Shown: piece by piece, positions 45,208 to 53,911 of the stretch
How positions within the stretch are numbered: the first letter of the stretch is position 1
How the letters are laid out: each line of letters starts with the position of its first letter
Source: Polaromonas sp.
GTDB lineage: Bacteria; Pseudomonadota; Gammaproteobacteria; Burkholderiales; Burkholderiaceae_C
Assembly: GCF_029945895.1 (NCBI RefSeq)
Contig: NZ_JAQSDL010000110.1
Coordinates: forward strand, 47,967-111,966
Direction: 5' to 3'
Length of the DNA stretch: 64,000 bases
Notes under the pieces: model-generated
Told to the model about the DNA's origin: nothing
Database searches by the model: none
Seen by the model: only the letters and a program-made list of their open reading frames with translations
Program-made: the position numbers and the translations under genes

Positions 45208-47871
45208 TCAGACTTTGCGGGGTGTCCCGGTTTTGGCCCCGGCCCGCGCCCGGGCCGCTCTGGGCGATGAGACGGACTTTTCCGCCTTGAAGCCTAGCGC
45301 TTTCATGGCGGCCGACAGCGTGCAGCGGGCCTTCTCGTAGCCGTCCCAAGGCGAGTTGCCGATGGCGACGCGATCGGCAATGTTGGCCGCTGTCCAGTGC
45401 GCCGGGCCGCTCAGGCTGTCCAGCTCCTCCCAGCCGACCGGTACCGACACGCCCAGTCCGGGCCGGGCTCGTAGCGACCAGGCGCACACCGTTGTGGCGC
45501 CGAAACCGTTGCGCAGGTAGTCGGGGAAAATTTTTCCGACACGGTTGCGTGGCCCGCTTCTTGCCACAAACCGGTCGGGAATCACCGCGGAAAGATGCCG
45601 CGCGATGGCCTGTGAGAAATCCTTTACCGTGTCCCAGCCGAAGGCCGGCTTCAGAGGCACCACCACATGCAGGCCCTTGCCGCCGCTGGTCTTTAAAAAC
45701 GCCGGCAGGCCGAGCTCCTTCAGCAGGGCGTGGACCAGTTGCGCGGCCTCACGGATCTGCGCCCACGACACCCCTTCACCGGGGTCCAGGTCAAAAATCA
45801 TGCGGTCCGGTTTCCCGATGGACCGCGTGGTGGCGTTCCAGGTGTGGAACTCCATCACATTGAGCTGGGCGGCGGCCAGCAGCGCCTCTGCCTTGGTGAT
45901 TTCCAGCAGGGGGGCATGGCCGGGATCCAGCGCCTGGTTCAGCAGCTTGATGCCGGGGATGGCGGTTGCCTGTGCATGTTTCTGGAAAAAAAGTTCGCCT
46001 TGCACACCGTCCGGGGCCCGCACCAGCGCCACCGGCCTGGCCCGCAGGTGCGGCAGGATCAGTGGTGCCACCTGCGCGTAGAACTGCACCAGGTCGAGTT
46101 TGGTCAGGCCGCTTTCCGTATCGATGACGCGTTCGGGATGTGTCACGCGCAGCGTCCCGGTGTCCGCCGCGGGGCGGCTGGTGTTGCGCTTGCCGGACGC
46201 TGCGCTGGCGGGAGATGGCGCCGGTTTTTTGTTCGCCTTCATGAGGTCCTCGATGGGTTGCGCCGATTCACGCTTGACCTTGCGCGCGTCCTTGTCGGTG
46301 CGCAGGCCCTGGAACACGGCGTGGCGGATGCGCCCGGTGTGGGTCCATTGTGCAAAACTGACCTCGGCCAGCAGCACCGGTTGCACCCAGTGCCCTTTGA
46401 CCGACGCGGGCAGGTCGGCAAAAGCAGGGCGGGGCGCTGCCAGTGCGGCGAGTTTGCCCTGCAGGTTTTTCAGGGTGTTGTCGTCAAATCCGGTGCCCAC
46501 ATTGCCGGCGTAACGCAGTGCGCCCTGGTCGTCATACACGCCCAGCAGCAGGGCGCCCAGGCCGGCGCGCGAGCCTTTGGGGTCGGTGTAGCCACCAATC
46601 ACGAACTCCTGGCGCAACTGGGTCTTGAGCTTGATCCAGCTCGGTGAGCGGCGCGACACATAGGGGGACGCTGCACGTTTGCCGATCACGCCCTCCAGCC
46701 CCAGGCGGCGTGCGGCAGCCATCAGGTCCGACGTGCCGGCATCGAAGGTTTCGCTGAAACGAATGGCATCCTGCGCGGCCGCCTGCACCAGGGTCCGCAG
46801 GAGCTTGCGCCGCTCCACCAGCGGCATCGCGCGCAGGTCGTAGCCGTTGTAATACGGCAGGTCGAAAACGTAGTAAATGATCTGCGCGGTGCTGCCGCTG
46901 TCAAAGGCATTCTGAAGTGCGCCGAAATCAGGCAGCCCTTTGCCGTCGAGCACCACGATTTCGCCGTCCAGCCAGGCGGAGCGCAGGCCCAGCCGTGACA
47001 GGGCGTTCACCAGTGTCGGCAGCCTGGCGCTCCAGTCATGCCCGTTGCGCGTGAAGCAGCGGATGGAGGGGCCCTCCAGACGTGTCAGCAGGCGGTAGCC
47101 GTCGAACTTGATCTCGTACACCCAGTCCTGGCTGTCAGTCGGCGCCTGCGTGACCAGCGTTGCCAGCTCCGGGGCCAGCGTGCGCGGCAGCGCGTCCTTC
47201 ACCGCGCCGGGCAGCTCGCGGGGTGTGGCGGCGCTCTTTTTTCTGGCGCCGGTGCTGCCGGTGGATGCGGCCCTGGCCGGCGCTTTTTGGGCGGTGGTTT
47301 TTTTGCGCGGTGTCAGCGGGTTGCCGGTGATCACGCTGTCGGGCAGCGCCTGCAGCACGTCGTAGTCGCTGGCCGGCCGTGCCGCGTCGTCCCTTTCCTT
47401 GATCAGCAGCCAGGGCGCCTGTCGCTCTTCGCTTTTGCCGTGCATGCGCACCAGCGACCAGCGGCCATGGAGTTTTTCGCCCTGCAACTCGAACTTGAGT
47501 TTTCCGCTTTGAAGTCCTGCCCCCGGGTCGCCGTCAGGCCGCCAGGTGCCGCGGTCCCAGACGATGACATTGCCGGCGCCGTAATGCTTGTCGGGAATGG
47601 TGCCTTCGAAGCCTGCGTAGGAAAGCGGATGGTCTTCCACCTGCACTGCCATGCGTTTGACCCCGGGGTCCAGGCTCGGGCCTTTCGGAACGGCCCAGCT
47701 TTTCAGTGTGCCTTCGAGTTCCAGCCGGAAGTCGTAGTGCAGATGGCTGGCGTCATGCTTCTGGACCACAAAGCTGCGTGCGGAAGAGCGTCTGCCTCCG
47801 GCGGCCGGTTCCGGCGTGTGGTTGAAATCGCGCTTGGCGCGGTAGGCCTGGAGCGGGTCGGCGTCAGCCAT
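45208..47871 (-). CDS. ligD: Multifunctional NHEJ DNA ligase LigD
   Basis: An 887-residue enzyme for Ku-dependent double-strand break repair. In order: 3'-phosphoesterase domain (residues ~15-180, with HDASHLHYDFRLELEG and HYGAGNVIVWD), ATP-dependent ligase domain (~210-530, with the lysine motif YEIKFDGYRLL and LDGEIVVLDG), a Lys/Ser/Ala linker, then the AEP polymerase domain (~590-870, with DLDPGEGVSW and GGKGLHVVVPL). This PE-LIG-POL order is typical of pseudomonads and Burkholderiales. ku lies 22 bp upstream on the same strand. TCCTACA (45192-45198) lies just beyond its stop. Confidence 0.96.
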   Translation of the reverse strand: MADADPLQAYRAKRDFNHTPEPAAGGRRSSARSFVVQKHDASHLHYDFRLELEGTLKSWAVPKGPSLDPGVKRMAVQVEDHPLSYAGFEGTIPDKHYGAGNVIVWDRGTWRPDGDPGAGLQSGKLKFELQGEKLHGRWSLVRMHGKSEERQAPWLLIKERDDAARPASDYDVLQALPDSVITGNPLTPRKKTTAQKAPARAASTGSTGARKKSAATPRELPGAVKDALPRTLAPELATLVTQAPTDSQDWVYEIKFDGYRLLTRLEGPSIRCFTRNGHDWSARLPTLVNALSRLGLRSAWLDGEIVVLDGKGLPDFGALQNAFDSGSTAQIIYYVFDLPYYNGYDLRAMPLVERRKLLRTLVQAAAQDAIRFSETFDAGTSDLMAAARRLGLEGVIGKRAASPYVSRRSPSWIKLKTQLRQEFVIGGYTDPKGSRAGLGALLLGVYDDQGALRYAGNVGTGFDDNTLKNLQGKLAALAAPRPAFADLPASVKGHWVQPVLLAEVSFAQWTHTGRIRHAVFQGLRTDKDARKVKRESAQPIEDLMKANKKPAPSPASAASGKRNTSRPAADTGTLRVTHPERVIDTESGLTKLDLVQFYAQVAPLILPHLRARPVALVRAPDGVQGELFFQKHAQATAIPGIKLLNQALDPGHAPLLEITKAEALLAAAQLNVMEFHTWNATTRSIGKPDRMIFDLDPGEGVSWAQIREAAQLVHALLKELGLPAFLKTSGGKGLHVVVPLKPAFGWDTVKDFSQAIARHLSAVIPDRFVARSGPRNRVGKIFPDYLRNGFGATTVCAWSLRARPGLGVSVPVGWEELDSLSGPAHWTAANIADRVAIGNSPWDGYEKARCTLSAAMKALGFKAEKSVSSPRAARARAGAKTGTPRKV

Positions 47872-47893
47872 GGGTGCGCGGCCGTCTTCGTAT

Positions 47894-48823
47894 TCAGGCG
47901 GCGCGGCGCCGACCCGCGGCCCCGGTTTTGGCGGCCGGCTTGCGGGCTGATGCGATACCGGTGGGCTTGGCCGGCGTTTTGGCGGTGGGTTTGGCGGTGG
48001 GCTTGGCGGCCGCCCCGTCTTTGTGGCGCAGGCTGCGTTGCAGCAGCTCGGTCAGGTCGATGATTTTTGCGCCCGCGCCGCCGGATGACTCAGCGGCCGC
48101 TTCCGGCTGCTCGACGCTTTCCACCTTGCCCTGCTTCACCTTCTGCTGGACCAGGGCCATGATGGCATCGGTGAACGAATCCTTGAACTGCTCCGGCTTC
48201 CAGGTGTCGGTCATGTCGTCGACCAGCTGCCGGGCCATGGACAACTCCTTCTCGGACAGGCCGGCCGCCTTGGCGCCCTCGGGCGGAAGGTCCAGTTCGT
48301 CCCAGCTGCGGATTCCGGTGCCCCAGCGCAGCAGGTTCAGAACCAGCCCCGGACCGGAGGGCACCAGCACGGCCAGGTGCTGCTTGGTCTGTATCACCAC
48401 GCGTGCAATGCCCACTCTTTCAGTCTTGAGCAAGGTGTCGCGCAGCAGCGCGTAAACCTTCTTGCCCTTGTTGATGGGCGCAATGTAGTAGGGCCGTTCC
48501 AGGTAGACAAAAGGAATGTCGGTGTTGGCGACAAAACTCTCGATCTCTATCGTCTGGGTGGTTCTGGGAAAGGCGGCCGTGATCTCATCGTCGCTCAGCA
48601 CCACGTACTGGCCGTCCTCGTACTGCACGCCGCGGACGATGTTTTCCTTCGTGATTTCCTTGCCGGTCTTCTTGTTGATGCGTTTGTAACCCACCGGGTC
48701 CATGCTGCGTTTGTCCAGCCAGTCGAAGTCGACGCCGCTGTCGGCGGTCGCTGAATGCAGCGACACCGGAATGTGCACCAGGCCAAAACTGATGGCTCCT
48801 TTCCACAACGCTCTTGAAGCCAT
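47894..48823 (-). CDS. ku: Ku homodimer DNA-end-binding protein
   Basis: A 309-residue Ku that encircles DNA ends and recruits LigD. The core beta-barrel (LWKGAISFGLVHIPVSLHSAT; IESFVANTDIPFVYLERPYYIAP) and the bridge region (GTGIRSWDELDLP) are conserved. The C-terminal ~45 residues are a Lys/Ala/Pro-rich extension (KPTAKPTAKTPAKPTG) likely to help bind DNA. It is the first gene of the ku-ligD operon. CCGTCCTACG on the minus strand about 115 bases upstream resembles the motif seen before neighbouring genes. Confidence 0.96.
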   Translation of the reverse strand: MASRALWKGAISFGLVHIPVSLHSATADSGVDFDWLDKRSMDPVGYKRINKKTGKEITKENIVRGVQYEDGQYVVLSDDEITAAFPRTTQTIEIESFVANTDIPFVYLERPYYIAPINKGKKVYALLRDTLLKTERVGIARVVIQTKQHLAVLVPSGPGLVLNLLRWGTGIRSWDELDLPPEGAKAAGLSEKELSMARQLVDDMTDTWKPEQFKDSFTDAIMALVQQKVKQGKVESVEQPEAAAESSGGAGAKIIDLTELLQRSLRHKDGAAAKPTAKPTAKTPAKPTGIASARKPAAKTGAAGRRRAA

Positions 48824-49172
48824 GCCTATCGCCTCCTGTCTGCCATGTTGAACTCTCCTGTGCCTGTACGTGGGTACCAGTGCCTGACCTTAATTCGCGG
48901 GGGGTGCCGGGTGCTGTCGGCAGCTGTCCGTTGCTGCCGTAGGACGGCGGCGCGGCCCGGCTTCGGCCGGTGGCATCCCCTGAATTGCTATGAAATACAT
49001 AGCTGTTTCCGCCCGCTCCCATTGGGCTGAGAGCCTGTTTCGTCCTTGGTTCCGAAGAAAAGGGCTGTGCGTCGGTGCGGTTGCCGGTCGTTTTGGATCA
49101 AGCCAGCGTCCTACAACGCGCCATGCGGCGCAGTCCTAAGATGGAACTCTTGCCCTTTCACTGGAGACAACC
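48824..49172. other. Divergent intergenic region between ku and the CHRD gene
   Basis: 349 bp. Contents seen: a CGTAGGACGG site (48938-48947, reading CCGTCCTACG toward ku), a copy of the palindromic element (48984-49040) and CGTCCTACA at 49107-49115, 58 bases before the CHRD start. No additional gene. Confidence 0.5.
48984..49040 (+). repeat. Bipartite palindromic element in the ku-CHRD intergenic region
   Basis: ATTGCTATGAAATACATAGC, then CCGCCC, then TTGGGCTGAGAGCCTGTTT: 5' GCTAT/ATAGC palindrome and 3' GGGCT-GAG-AGCC hairpin with a T-rich tail. Confidence 0.82.
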
Positions 49173-49631
49173 ATGATGATTTCCCGCCGCCACGTCGTTC
49201 GTTCCACCCTGGCGGCTGCAGCCGCGGTGGCACTGGTTTCCGGTTGCAGCATGATGCCGTCGCAGTCCAACCTGATGGCCTTCACAACGCAATTGCGCGG
49301 CGCCAACGAGGTGCCGCCAGTCGCCTCAGGCGCCAGTGGCCAGGTTGATGCCGTGCTGAACAAGGACACCAACCTGCTGCGCTGGCAACTGAGTTACGCT
49401 GACCTGAGTGGCCCTGCGACTGCTGGCCACTTTCATGGTCCGGCTCCGGTCGGCGCCAATGCGGGTGTGGCACTGCCTTTCACCGGCCCCATCACCAGTC
49501 CGATGTCCGGTCAGGCCACGCTGACCCCGGCGCAGGTGGCCGACCTGATGGCGGGCAAGTGGTACGCCAACATCCACACCGCCAAATTCCCCGGTGGTGA
49601 AATTCGCGGGCAATTGACTGCCCGCCCCTGA
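49173..49631 (+). CDS. CHRD-domain lipoprotein
   Basis: A 152-residue protein with an N-terminal signal (SRRHVVRSTLAAAAAVALVSGC, lipobox VSGC at Cys 25) and a CHRD domain: LRGANEVPPVASGASGQVD at its start, then LSGPATAGHFHGPAPVG and WYANIHTAKFPGGEIRGQL at the end. These motifs (ANEVPP, HIH/HFHG, PGGEIRGQ) define the family. CHRD domains occur in chordin and in many bacterial exported proteins of unknown role. The twin-arginine pair before the hydrophobic core may be coincidental. The CGTCCTACA motif lies 58 bp upstream. Confidence 0.88.
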   Translation: MMISRRHVVRSTLAAAAAVALVSGCSMMPSQSNLMAFTTQLRGANEVPPVASGASGQVDAVLNKDTNLLRWQLSYADLSGPATAGHFHGPAPVGANAGVALPFTGPITSPMSGQATLTPAQVADLMAGKWYANIHTAKFPGGEIRGQLTARP

Positions 49632-49839
49632 GCGACTGAGTCCGGTGGGTCAGCGGAGCCCCGCCTGGGAGGCAGGCGGGCAGGGCTCCCGCCACCTTCT
49701 GGCAGTTCCCGGCAGACCGGACCACCCGTCCTACAGGCAGGGACCCTTGGCGCTGACGGGCGATTGCCTCCTCTCGCGCTAGCCTGATCTGGCAATGTCA
49801 ACACCGCTGCCAGCCAGCGGGCAACACAGGAGAGCAGCC

Positions 49840-50046
49840 ATGAGCAACCATCCCGACCCGTCCGGTCATACGCCGGCGCACAACAAGCCCAAGGGGCCTC
49901 AGCCAAACAGTGGCAGCCAGCAGGCCCTGTCCGAAAAAGCCGCCAACAGCCCCGCCAGCGTGAAGGCGCGGGTCGACTCGACCAACATGCCCGACAAGCC
50001 GCCGCTGGATCACCAGCACACACCCAACAGTTCGGGCCGGAAATAA
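49840..50046 (+). CDS. Small disordered hydrophilic protein (68 aa)
   Basis: From the ATG at 49840 with a good Shine-Dalgarno (AGGAGAG). The product is rich in Asn, Pro, Ser and His (SNHPDPSGHTPAHNKPKG...) and predicted to be disordered, like small stress or desiccation proteins. No family recognised. The CGTCCTACA motif is 105 bp upstream. A longer frame from 49795 is less likely because it lacks a ribosome binding site. Confidence 0.65.
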   Translation: MSNHPDPSGHTPAHNKPKGPQPNSGSQQALSEKAANSPASVKARVDSTNMPDKPPLDHQHTPNSSGRK

Positions 50047-50094
50047 AACGCCAGCCCAGCCACCCGTCAACCCATTGATTTCAAGGATGCCACC

Positions 50095-50388
50095 ATGACC
50101 AGAAAACTCCCCACTTTTCTTATTTCAGCAATGCTGCTCGCCTGCGGTTCGGCCGTACTGGCCCAGCCTGTGGCCATGGAGGAACGGTTGCTCGAGCGCG
50201 GCGCTGTCGCCGACAGCACGCCGCAACAGAAATACCGCACCGCCATCAATGAGGCAGGTGGCGGCTACAAGCTTTATCTGGAAGACTGCGCAACGAAGGC
50301 TGCTGCAGAACGCACCGCATGCCGCCGTGAGGCCAAGGCGGTTTATGACCGCGACATGGCCGCTGCGCGTCAGCTGTTGCGCAAGTAA
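50095..50388 (+). CDS. Small exported protein (97 aa)
   Basis: A signal peptide (TRKLPTFLISAMLLACGSAVLAQ) is followed by a helical mature domain of about 70 residues containing two cysteines (CATKAAAERTAC) and many Arg/Lys/Glu. No family is recognised. It follows the disordered protein by 48 bp and may share its transcript. The TAA is followed by 116 bp before the convergent gene. Confidence 0.65.
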   Translation: MTRKLPTFLISAMLLACGSAVLAQPVAMEERLLERGAVADSTPQQKYRTAINEAGGGYKLYLEDCATKAAAERTACRREAKAVYDRDMAAARQLLRK

Positions 50389-50504
50389 AGAGAAGCGAAG
50401 AGGGCGGGCGCAGCGCCTGCCCTCGCCCGAACCTGCTCAGCTGTGTTGCCGAAGCAACCGGATTCCGACGACTTTCCCTCCGGACGTCGCCCGCCAGGGC
50501 GGCG

Positions 50505-51413
50505 TTATTCAGCCGCCTGCTGGCGTCGCAGTTCGCTGCGCTTCATGGTGAGGTAGGCCGTGCGGTCGATCTCATGCAGCTGGCGTGGATAACGTTCCGT
50601 GGCGTCAAACCATTGCTGCAGGCGCTTTTCAAGTTGATCGGCGGGTGGCGCTGACAGCGATGCCATGTACGCGTCAATGGCCAGGTAGTAACGCATGGTG
50701 TTGCGCTCCACCGCACCCCGCATGCCATCCACATGGGTTTTTTCACCACCGGCCGGGTTGTCCATCCGTGTGAAGCCGGTTTTTCCGCTGCCGACCGTGG
50801 CCAGGTAACCCTGCATGGCCATGCGTCCCGCCATGCCGTAACCATAGGAATACTGCAGGTGCATGAAGGACTTGCCGGCCGCAAGCGGCACCACCCGCAG
50901 GTTGATGCGGTAGTTGTTGGTCCCCAGCGGGCCCTTGTCTGCATTGATCTGTACCGCCATGTAGTCCGGCGTGGCACTGTCCAGCTTGAAGTCAAAGGCC
51001 AGGGTGTAAGCGTCCTTGACCTCCTGCGGCACCTTCTTTCCGATGCTGACTTCCAGCCCCGACGGGCTGCCGTTGCCGCCGGTGGTGCGGCAGAACTTGG
51101 TGTTGAGGTGCAGCATCAGCACGTCGCACCAGTTATCGGGATTTTTGAAAGCCGTGGTCACGGCTGAAAACGGGTAATTGATGACCGCGTAGGCGTTGCC
51201 GCTCACGGCATTGGCGGCTTCGGTGGATTCAATGACCAGCGGCCTCTGAAACTCATTGCGCGCCAGCTGGGGGGCAAGGGCGGTGTATCTGGCCTGTAGC
51301 ACCGCGGCGCTCGAGTCGCTCGAACCAGCCATGGCGCTTCCGGCAAAAGCCGTGGCGGCTATCAGGCCTGCGGCGGCTTGCCAGGAAAAAGATCTTTTGC
51401 GTGCTTGAGTCAT
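50505..51413 (-). CDS. Conserved exported protein (302 aa), possible SRPBCC/START-like
   Basis: The signal peptide (SWQAAAGLIAATAFAGSAMAG) is followed by an alpha/beta domain. The segment VSGNAYAVINYPFSAVTTAFKNPDNWCDVLMLHLNTKFC resembles START/SRPBCC-like helices preceding a sheet, and LQYSYGYGMAGRMAMQGYLATVG has a repeating pattern, but I cannot assign a characterised family. It has two cysteines (WCDV and FCRT) that may form a disulfide. A CGTCCTACA element lies 49 bp upstream, in the opposite orientation to the gene. Confidence 0.7.
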   Translation of the reverse strand: MTQARKRSFSWQAAAGLIAATAFAGSAMAGSSDSSAAVLQARYTALAPQLARNEFQRPLVIESTEAANAVSGNAYAVINYPFSAVTTAFKNPDNWCDVLMLHLNTKFCRTTGGNGSPSGLEVSIGKKVPQEVKDAYTLAFDFKLDSATPDYMAVQINADKGPLGTNNYRINLRVVPLAAGKSFMHLQYSYGYGMAGRMAMQGYLATVGSGKTGFTRMDNPAGGEKTHVDGMRGAVERNTMRYYLAIDAYMASLSAPPADQLEKRLQQWFDATERYPRQLHEIDRTAYLTMKRSELRRQQAAE

Positions 51414-51560
51414 CGTGACAGTTTGCCTTCCGCAGGGACAGTGTTTGGCGGCTTGCTCTTCCGTCCTACATGGTTTGGGCGCGAAGGCGAAAGTTAAAGT
51501 GGCAAGTCAGCGCAAAACCCTTGTTCGGGCGTCAAAAGATGCAACCAGCGGTAATTCTGC

Positions 51561-52280
51561 TCAGTCCAGGTATTTGCCGCCATTGACCGACAGCGTGATG
51601 CCGGTGATGAAGCCGGCTTCATCGGCGGCAAGGAAAACGACGGCGCGGGCGATTTCCGCTGGTGTGGCCAGGCGGCCGACCGGTACGGTCTTCAGGATCT
51701 GCTCCATCACCTCGGGCCGCACGGCGCTGACCATGGCGGTGTCGGTGTAGCCCGGAGCAATGACATTGACCGTGATGTTGCGGGAAGCGCCTTCGAGCGC
51801 GAGGGACTTCGTGAAGCCAATCAGCCCGGCCTTGCTCGCCGCATAGTTGGTCTGACCGGCCTGGCCGGACAGGCCGTTGACCGAACTCATGTTGATCACC
51901 CGGCCAAAACGGCGTTCGCGCATGCCTTCAATCACTGCGCGGCACATGTTGAAGCAGCCACCCAGGTTGATGTCGATGACCTCGCGCCACTGCTGGGCGC
52001 TCATCTTGTGCAGCATCACGTCGCGCGTGATGCCGGCATTGTTGACAAGCACCTCGATCGGCCCGAGGGCGGCCTCGACCTCCGCGACACCCGCGATGCA
52101 GGCGTCAGCGTCGGCCACGTTCCAGGCAAAGGCCGCCATGCCGGTGCGAGCCGTGAAAGCCTCGGCAGCAGGCTGGTTGCTTCCGTAATTGACGGCCACG
52201 CGATAGCCCGCAGCGAGCAGGGCTTCCGCTGTCGCGGCCCCAATGCCGGCGGTGCCGCCGGTGACCAGTGCGACCCGCAT
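51561..52280 (-). CDS. phaB: Acetoacetyl-CoA reductase
   Basis: A 239-residue short-chain dehydrogenase that reduces acetoacetyl-CoA with NADPH to 3-hydroxybutyryl-CoA for polyhydroxybutyrate. It has the Rossmann motif TGGTAGIGAATAEAL, NNAGITRDVMLHKM, and the catalytic Ser-Tyr-Lys in INMSSVNGLSGQAGQTNYAASKAGLIGF. The sequence after the catalytic Lys (LALEGASRNITVNVIAPGY) is typical of PhaB. No phaC or phaA is adjacent, so the polymer synthase genes must lie elsewhere. Confidence 0.92.
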   Translation of the reverse strand: MRVALVTGGTAGIGAATAEALLAAGYRVAVNYGSNQPAAEAFTARTGMAAFAWNVADADACIAGVAEVEAALGPIEVLVNNAGITRDVMLHKMSAQQWREVIDINLGGCFNMCRAVIEGMRERRFGRVINMSSVNGLSGQAGQTNYAASKAGLIGFTKSLALEGASRNITVNVIAPGYTDTAMVSAVRPEVMEQILKTVPVGRLATPAEIARAVVFLAADEAGFITGITLSVNGGKYLD

Positions 52281-52837
52281 GTCAGGCCTTTCCGCCGAGG
52301 TGTTTCAAGATGGCCGTGTTGCCCGAGGCGGGGAGGTTGGTTATTGGGGGTTCGCTGGTGGCCATGGTTTTCTCTGCGTTGGTTTACAGGCTTGACACAG
52401 GGCTCGCACCCTTCCATGCCACTGTAGGAAAGGCCAGGGTGGCCAGCGTTGAGATGGATCAAGTCAAGAGGCAAGAGGCCCGCGCGATTGTTTTTTTTTG
52501 CGCTGTCCAGGCAGGGCAGGCGGGCCAACTCCAGCTTGCTGGCACCCGCCGAGCGCACTGCCGAGCGCGCCAAGGCCATCTCCGGGCCGATCGGGCTGGT
52601 CGATGTCTTCACCCCATTTGGCGGTGCCGGCGAGTTGCTGAAAGACCTGCGTGAGAACGTTTTCGCCGGGCAAACCCTGCATCAATTGGGACCGGTTTCA
52701 GACGGACTGGCAAAGGTCGTTGCCTGGGATGCAGTGAAGCAAGACAAACCCTTGAATTGACTTCAAGGATTTTTCCCCTTAAGTCGCTTCTCTCCTGGCA
52801 GAAATGTCCGCGGAGGATAGGGCGGTTGTGAAAAAGG
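52281..52837. other. Region without a confident gene; two weak ORFs
   Basis: About 557 bp upstream of phaB. A 27-residue minus ORF (52282-52365, starting MATSEPPITNLPASGN) ends just before the phaB start. A plus ORF (52449-52760) encodes a readable stretch (GPIGLVDVFTPFGGAGELL) with a nine-T run near its start. I do not recognise either; they may be gene remnants. Upstream of 52838 the AT-rich promoter of the toxin-antitoxin operon begins. Confidence 0.3.
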
Positions 52838-52869
52838 CTCAAATGAGCTAAAATTAAAGATCATTTGAG
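52838..52869. promoter_or_regulatory. Perfect inverted repeat in the toxin-antitoxin promoter
   Basis: CTCAAATGA (52838-52846) and TCATTTGAG (52861-52869) are perfect 9-bp arms flanking an AT-rich 14-base centre (TAAAATTAAAG) that could be the -10 region. The second arm ends 11 bases before the antitoxin ATG at 52881. This is the expected autoregulatory operator. Confidence 0.85.
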
Positions 52870-52880
52870 GATTTTTGCTC

Positions 52881-53423
52881 ATGACCATCGCCACATCGAC
52901 ATCCAAAACCCTTTTGTCGCCAGCGTCCAGGGCCGTACTCATCGGGCGGCAGAAGAAGGGCGTTTTTGCTTGGGAGCGGCTGGAAAAGAGCAGCCATACA
53001 GGCTACGCTGACATCTACGTCATGCCTCCCATCGACAGGGCCGTGTTGGTCAAGAAAGGTGCACCGTCCAGTATGGTGGGGGTGATTTCCAAAGAGATGG
53101 ACATGACGAAAGAGCGTTTTGTCCGGATCATGGGCCTGCCGCGGGCGACGGTGACTCGCAAGATGGCCAACAACACCGATCTGTCGCCTGATGAAAGCGA
53201 GCGCCTGGTCGGCCTGGCCAGGCTGATCGGGCAGGTGGAAACGATTGTCAAGCAGTCCGGGGACCCTGCGGGGTTCAAGCCGGCCAAGTGGTTTGGCGAA
53301 TGGATCGAACAACCAGCGGCTGCGCTGGGCGGCCGCAAACCCGAGGAACTGCTGGACACCGCTGATGGTCGGGAAGCTGTGGCCAGGCTGCTGGCGCAAA
53401 TGCAGTCGGGCGCCTACGCTTGA
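52881..53423 (+). CDS. Xre/MbcA/ParS-family antitoxin
   Basis: A 180-residue antitoxin. The middle is a DNA-binding HTH (VGVISKEMDMTKERFVRIMGLPRATVTRKMAN) and the C-terminus is the Xre-MbcA-ParS toxin-binding domain (AKWFGEWIEQPAAALGGRKPEELLDTADGREAVARLL). The N-terminal ~60 residues are extra compared with the shortest members. Its TGA overlaps the TTG start of the RES toxin. A perfect inverted repeat covers the promoter, consistent with autoregulation. Confidence 0.9.
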   Translation: MTIATSTSKTLLSPASRAVLIGRQKKGVFAWERLEKSSHTGYADIYVMPPIDRAVLVKKGAPSSMVGVISKEMDMTKERFVRIMGLPRATVTRKMANNTDLSPDESERLVGLARLIGQVETIVKQSGDPAGFKPAKWFGEWIEQPAAALGGRKPEELLDTADGREAVARLLAQMQSGAYA

Positions 53424-53911
53424 GTGGCGTGGCTCTGTGGCGAATCGCCACCGATGCGCCGGCTTACGTGGCTGAAGATCTGGGAGGCAAGGGCGCTGAA
53501 ATCACTGGAGGGCGCTGGAACGCGGCTGGAACGCCCATGCTTTACACCGCTACCAGCATCGCCTTGGCTTGCCTGGAAACCATTGTTCATCTGGATGGCA
53601 GCAAATCCTTGCCTTTGAATCGCTATCTGGTGCGCATCGACGCTCCTGCCGATGTCTGGAGCCGGGCGATCACCTTGAAGGTAAAGGGCGATGCGCATGT
53701 GGGCTGGGACGCTGTGCCTGCAGGCAAAGTCAGTATCGATTGGGGCAACGCCTGGTGTGCAAGCCGCTCCTCAGCCTTGGCGCTGGTGCCGTCCGTAGTG
53801 GTTCCCGAAGAGTTCAATGTGCTGGTCAATCCGCGCCATCCCGACGCGGCCCGACTCAAAGCCACCAAACTTCGCAAGTGGACCTATGACCCCCGGGCGT
53901 TGGGCCGCTAG
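53420..53911 (+). CDS. RES-domain toxin (NAD-degrading type II toxin)
   Basis: A 163-residue RES toxin. The three conserved residues are visible: Arg32 in GGRWN, Tyr42 in MLYTA and Glu53 in CLETIVH, with the later Asn/Pro region VLVNPRHPDAARL. Characterised RES toxins (for example Pseudomonas putida Res, Mycobacterium MbcT) consume NAD. The TTG start at 53420 overlaps the antitoxin stop (TTGA), a classic coupled toxin-antitoxin layout; GTG 53429 is an alternative. Confidence 0.9.
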   Translation: MSGVALWRIATDAPAYVAEDLGGKGAEITGGRWNAAGTPMLYTATSIALACLETIVHLDGSKSLPLNRYLVRIDAPADVWSRAITLKVKGDAHVGWDAVPAGKVSIDWGNAWCASRSSALALVPSVVVPEEFNVLVNPRHPDAARLKATKLRKWTYDPRALGR

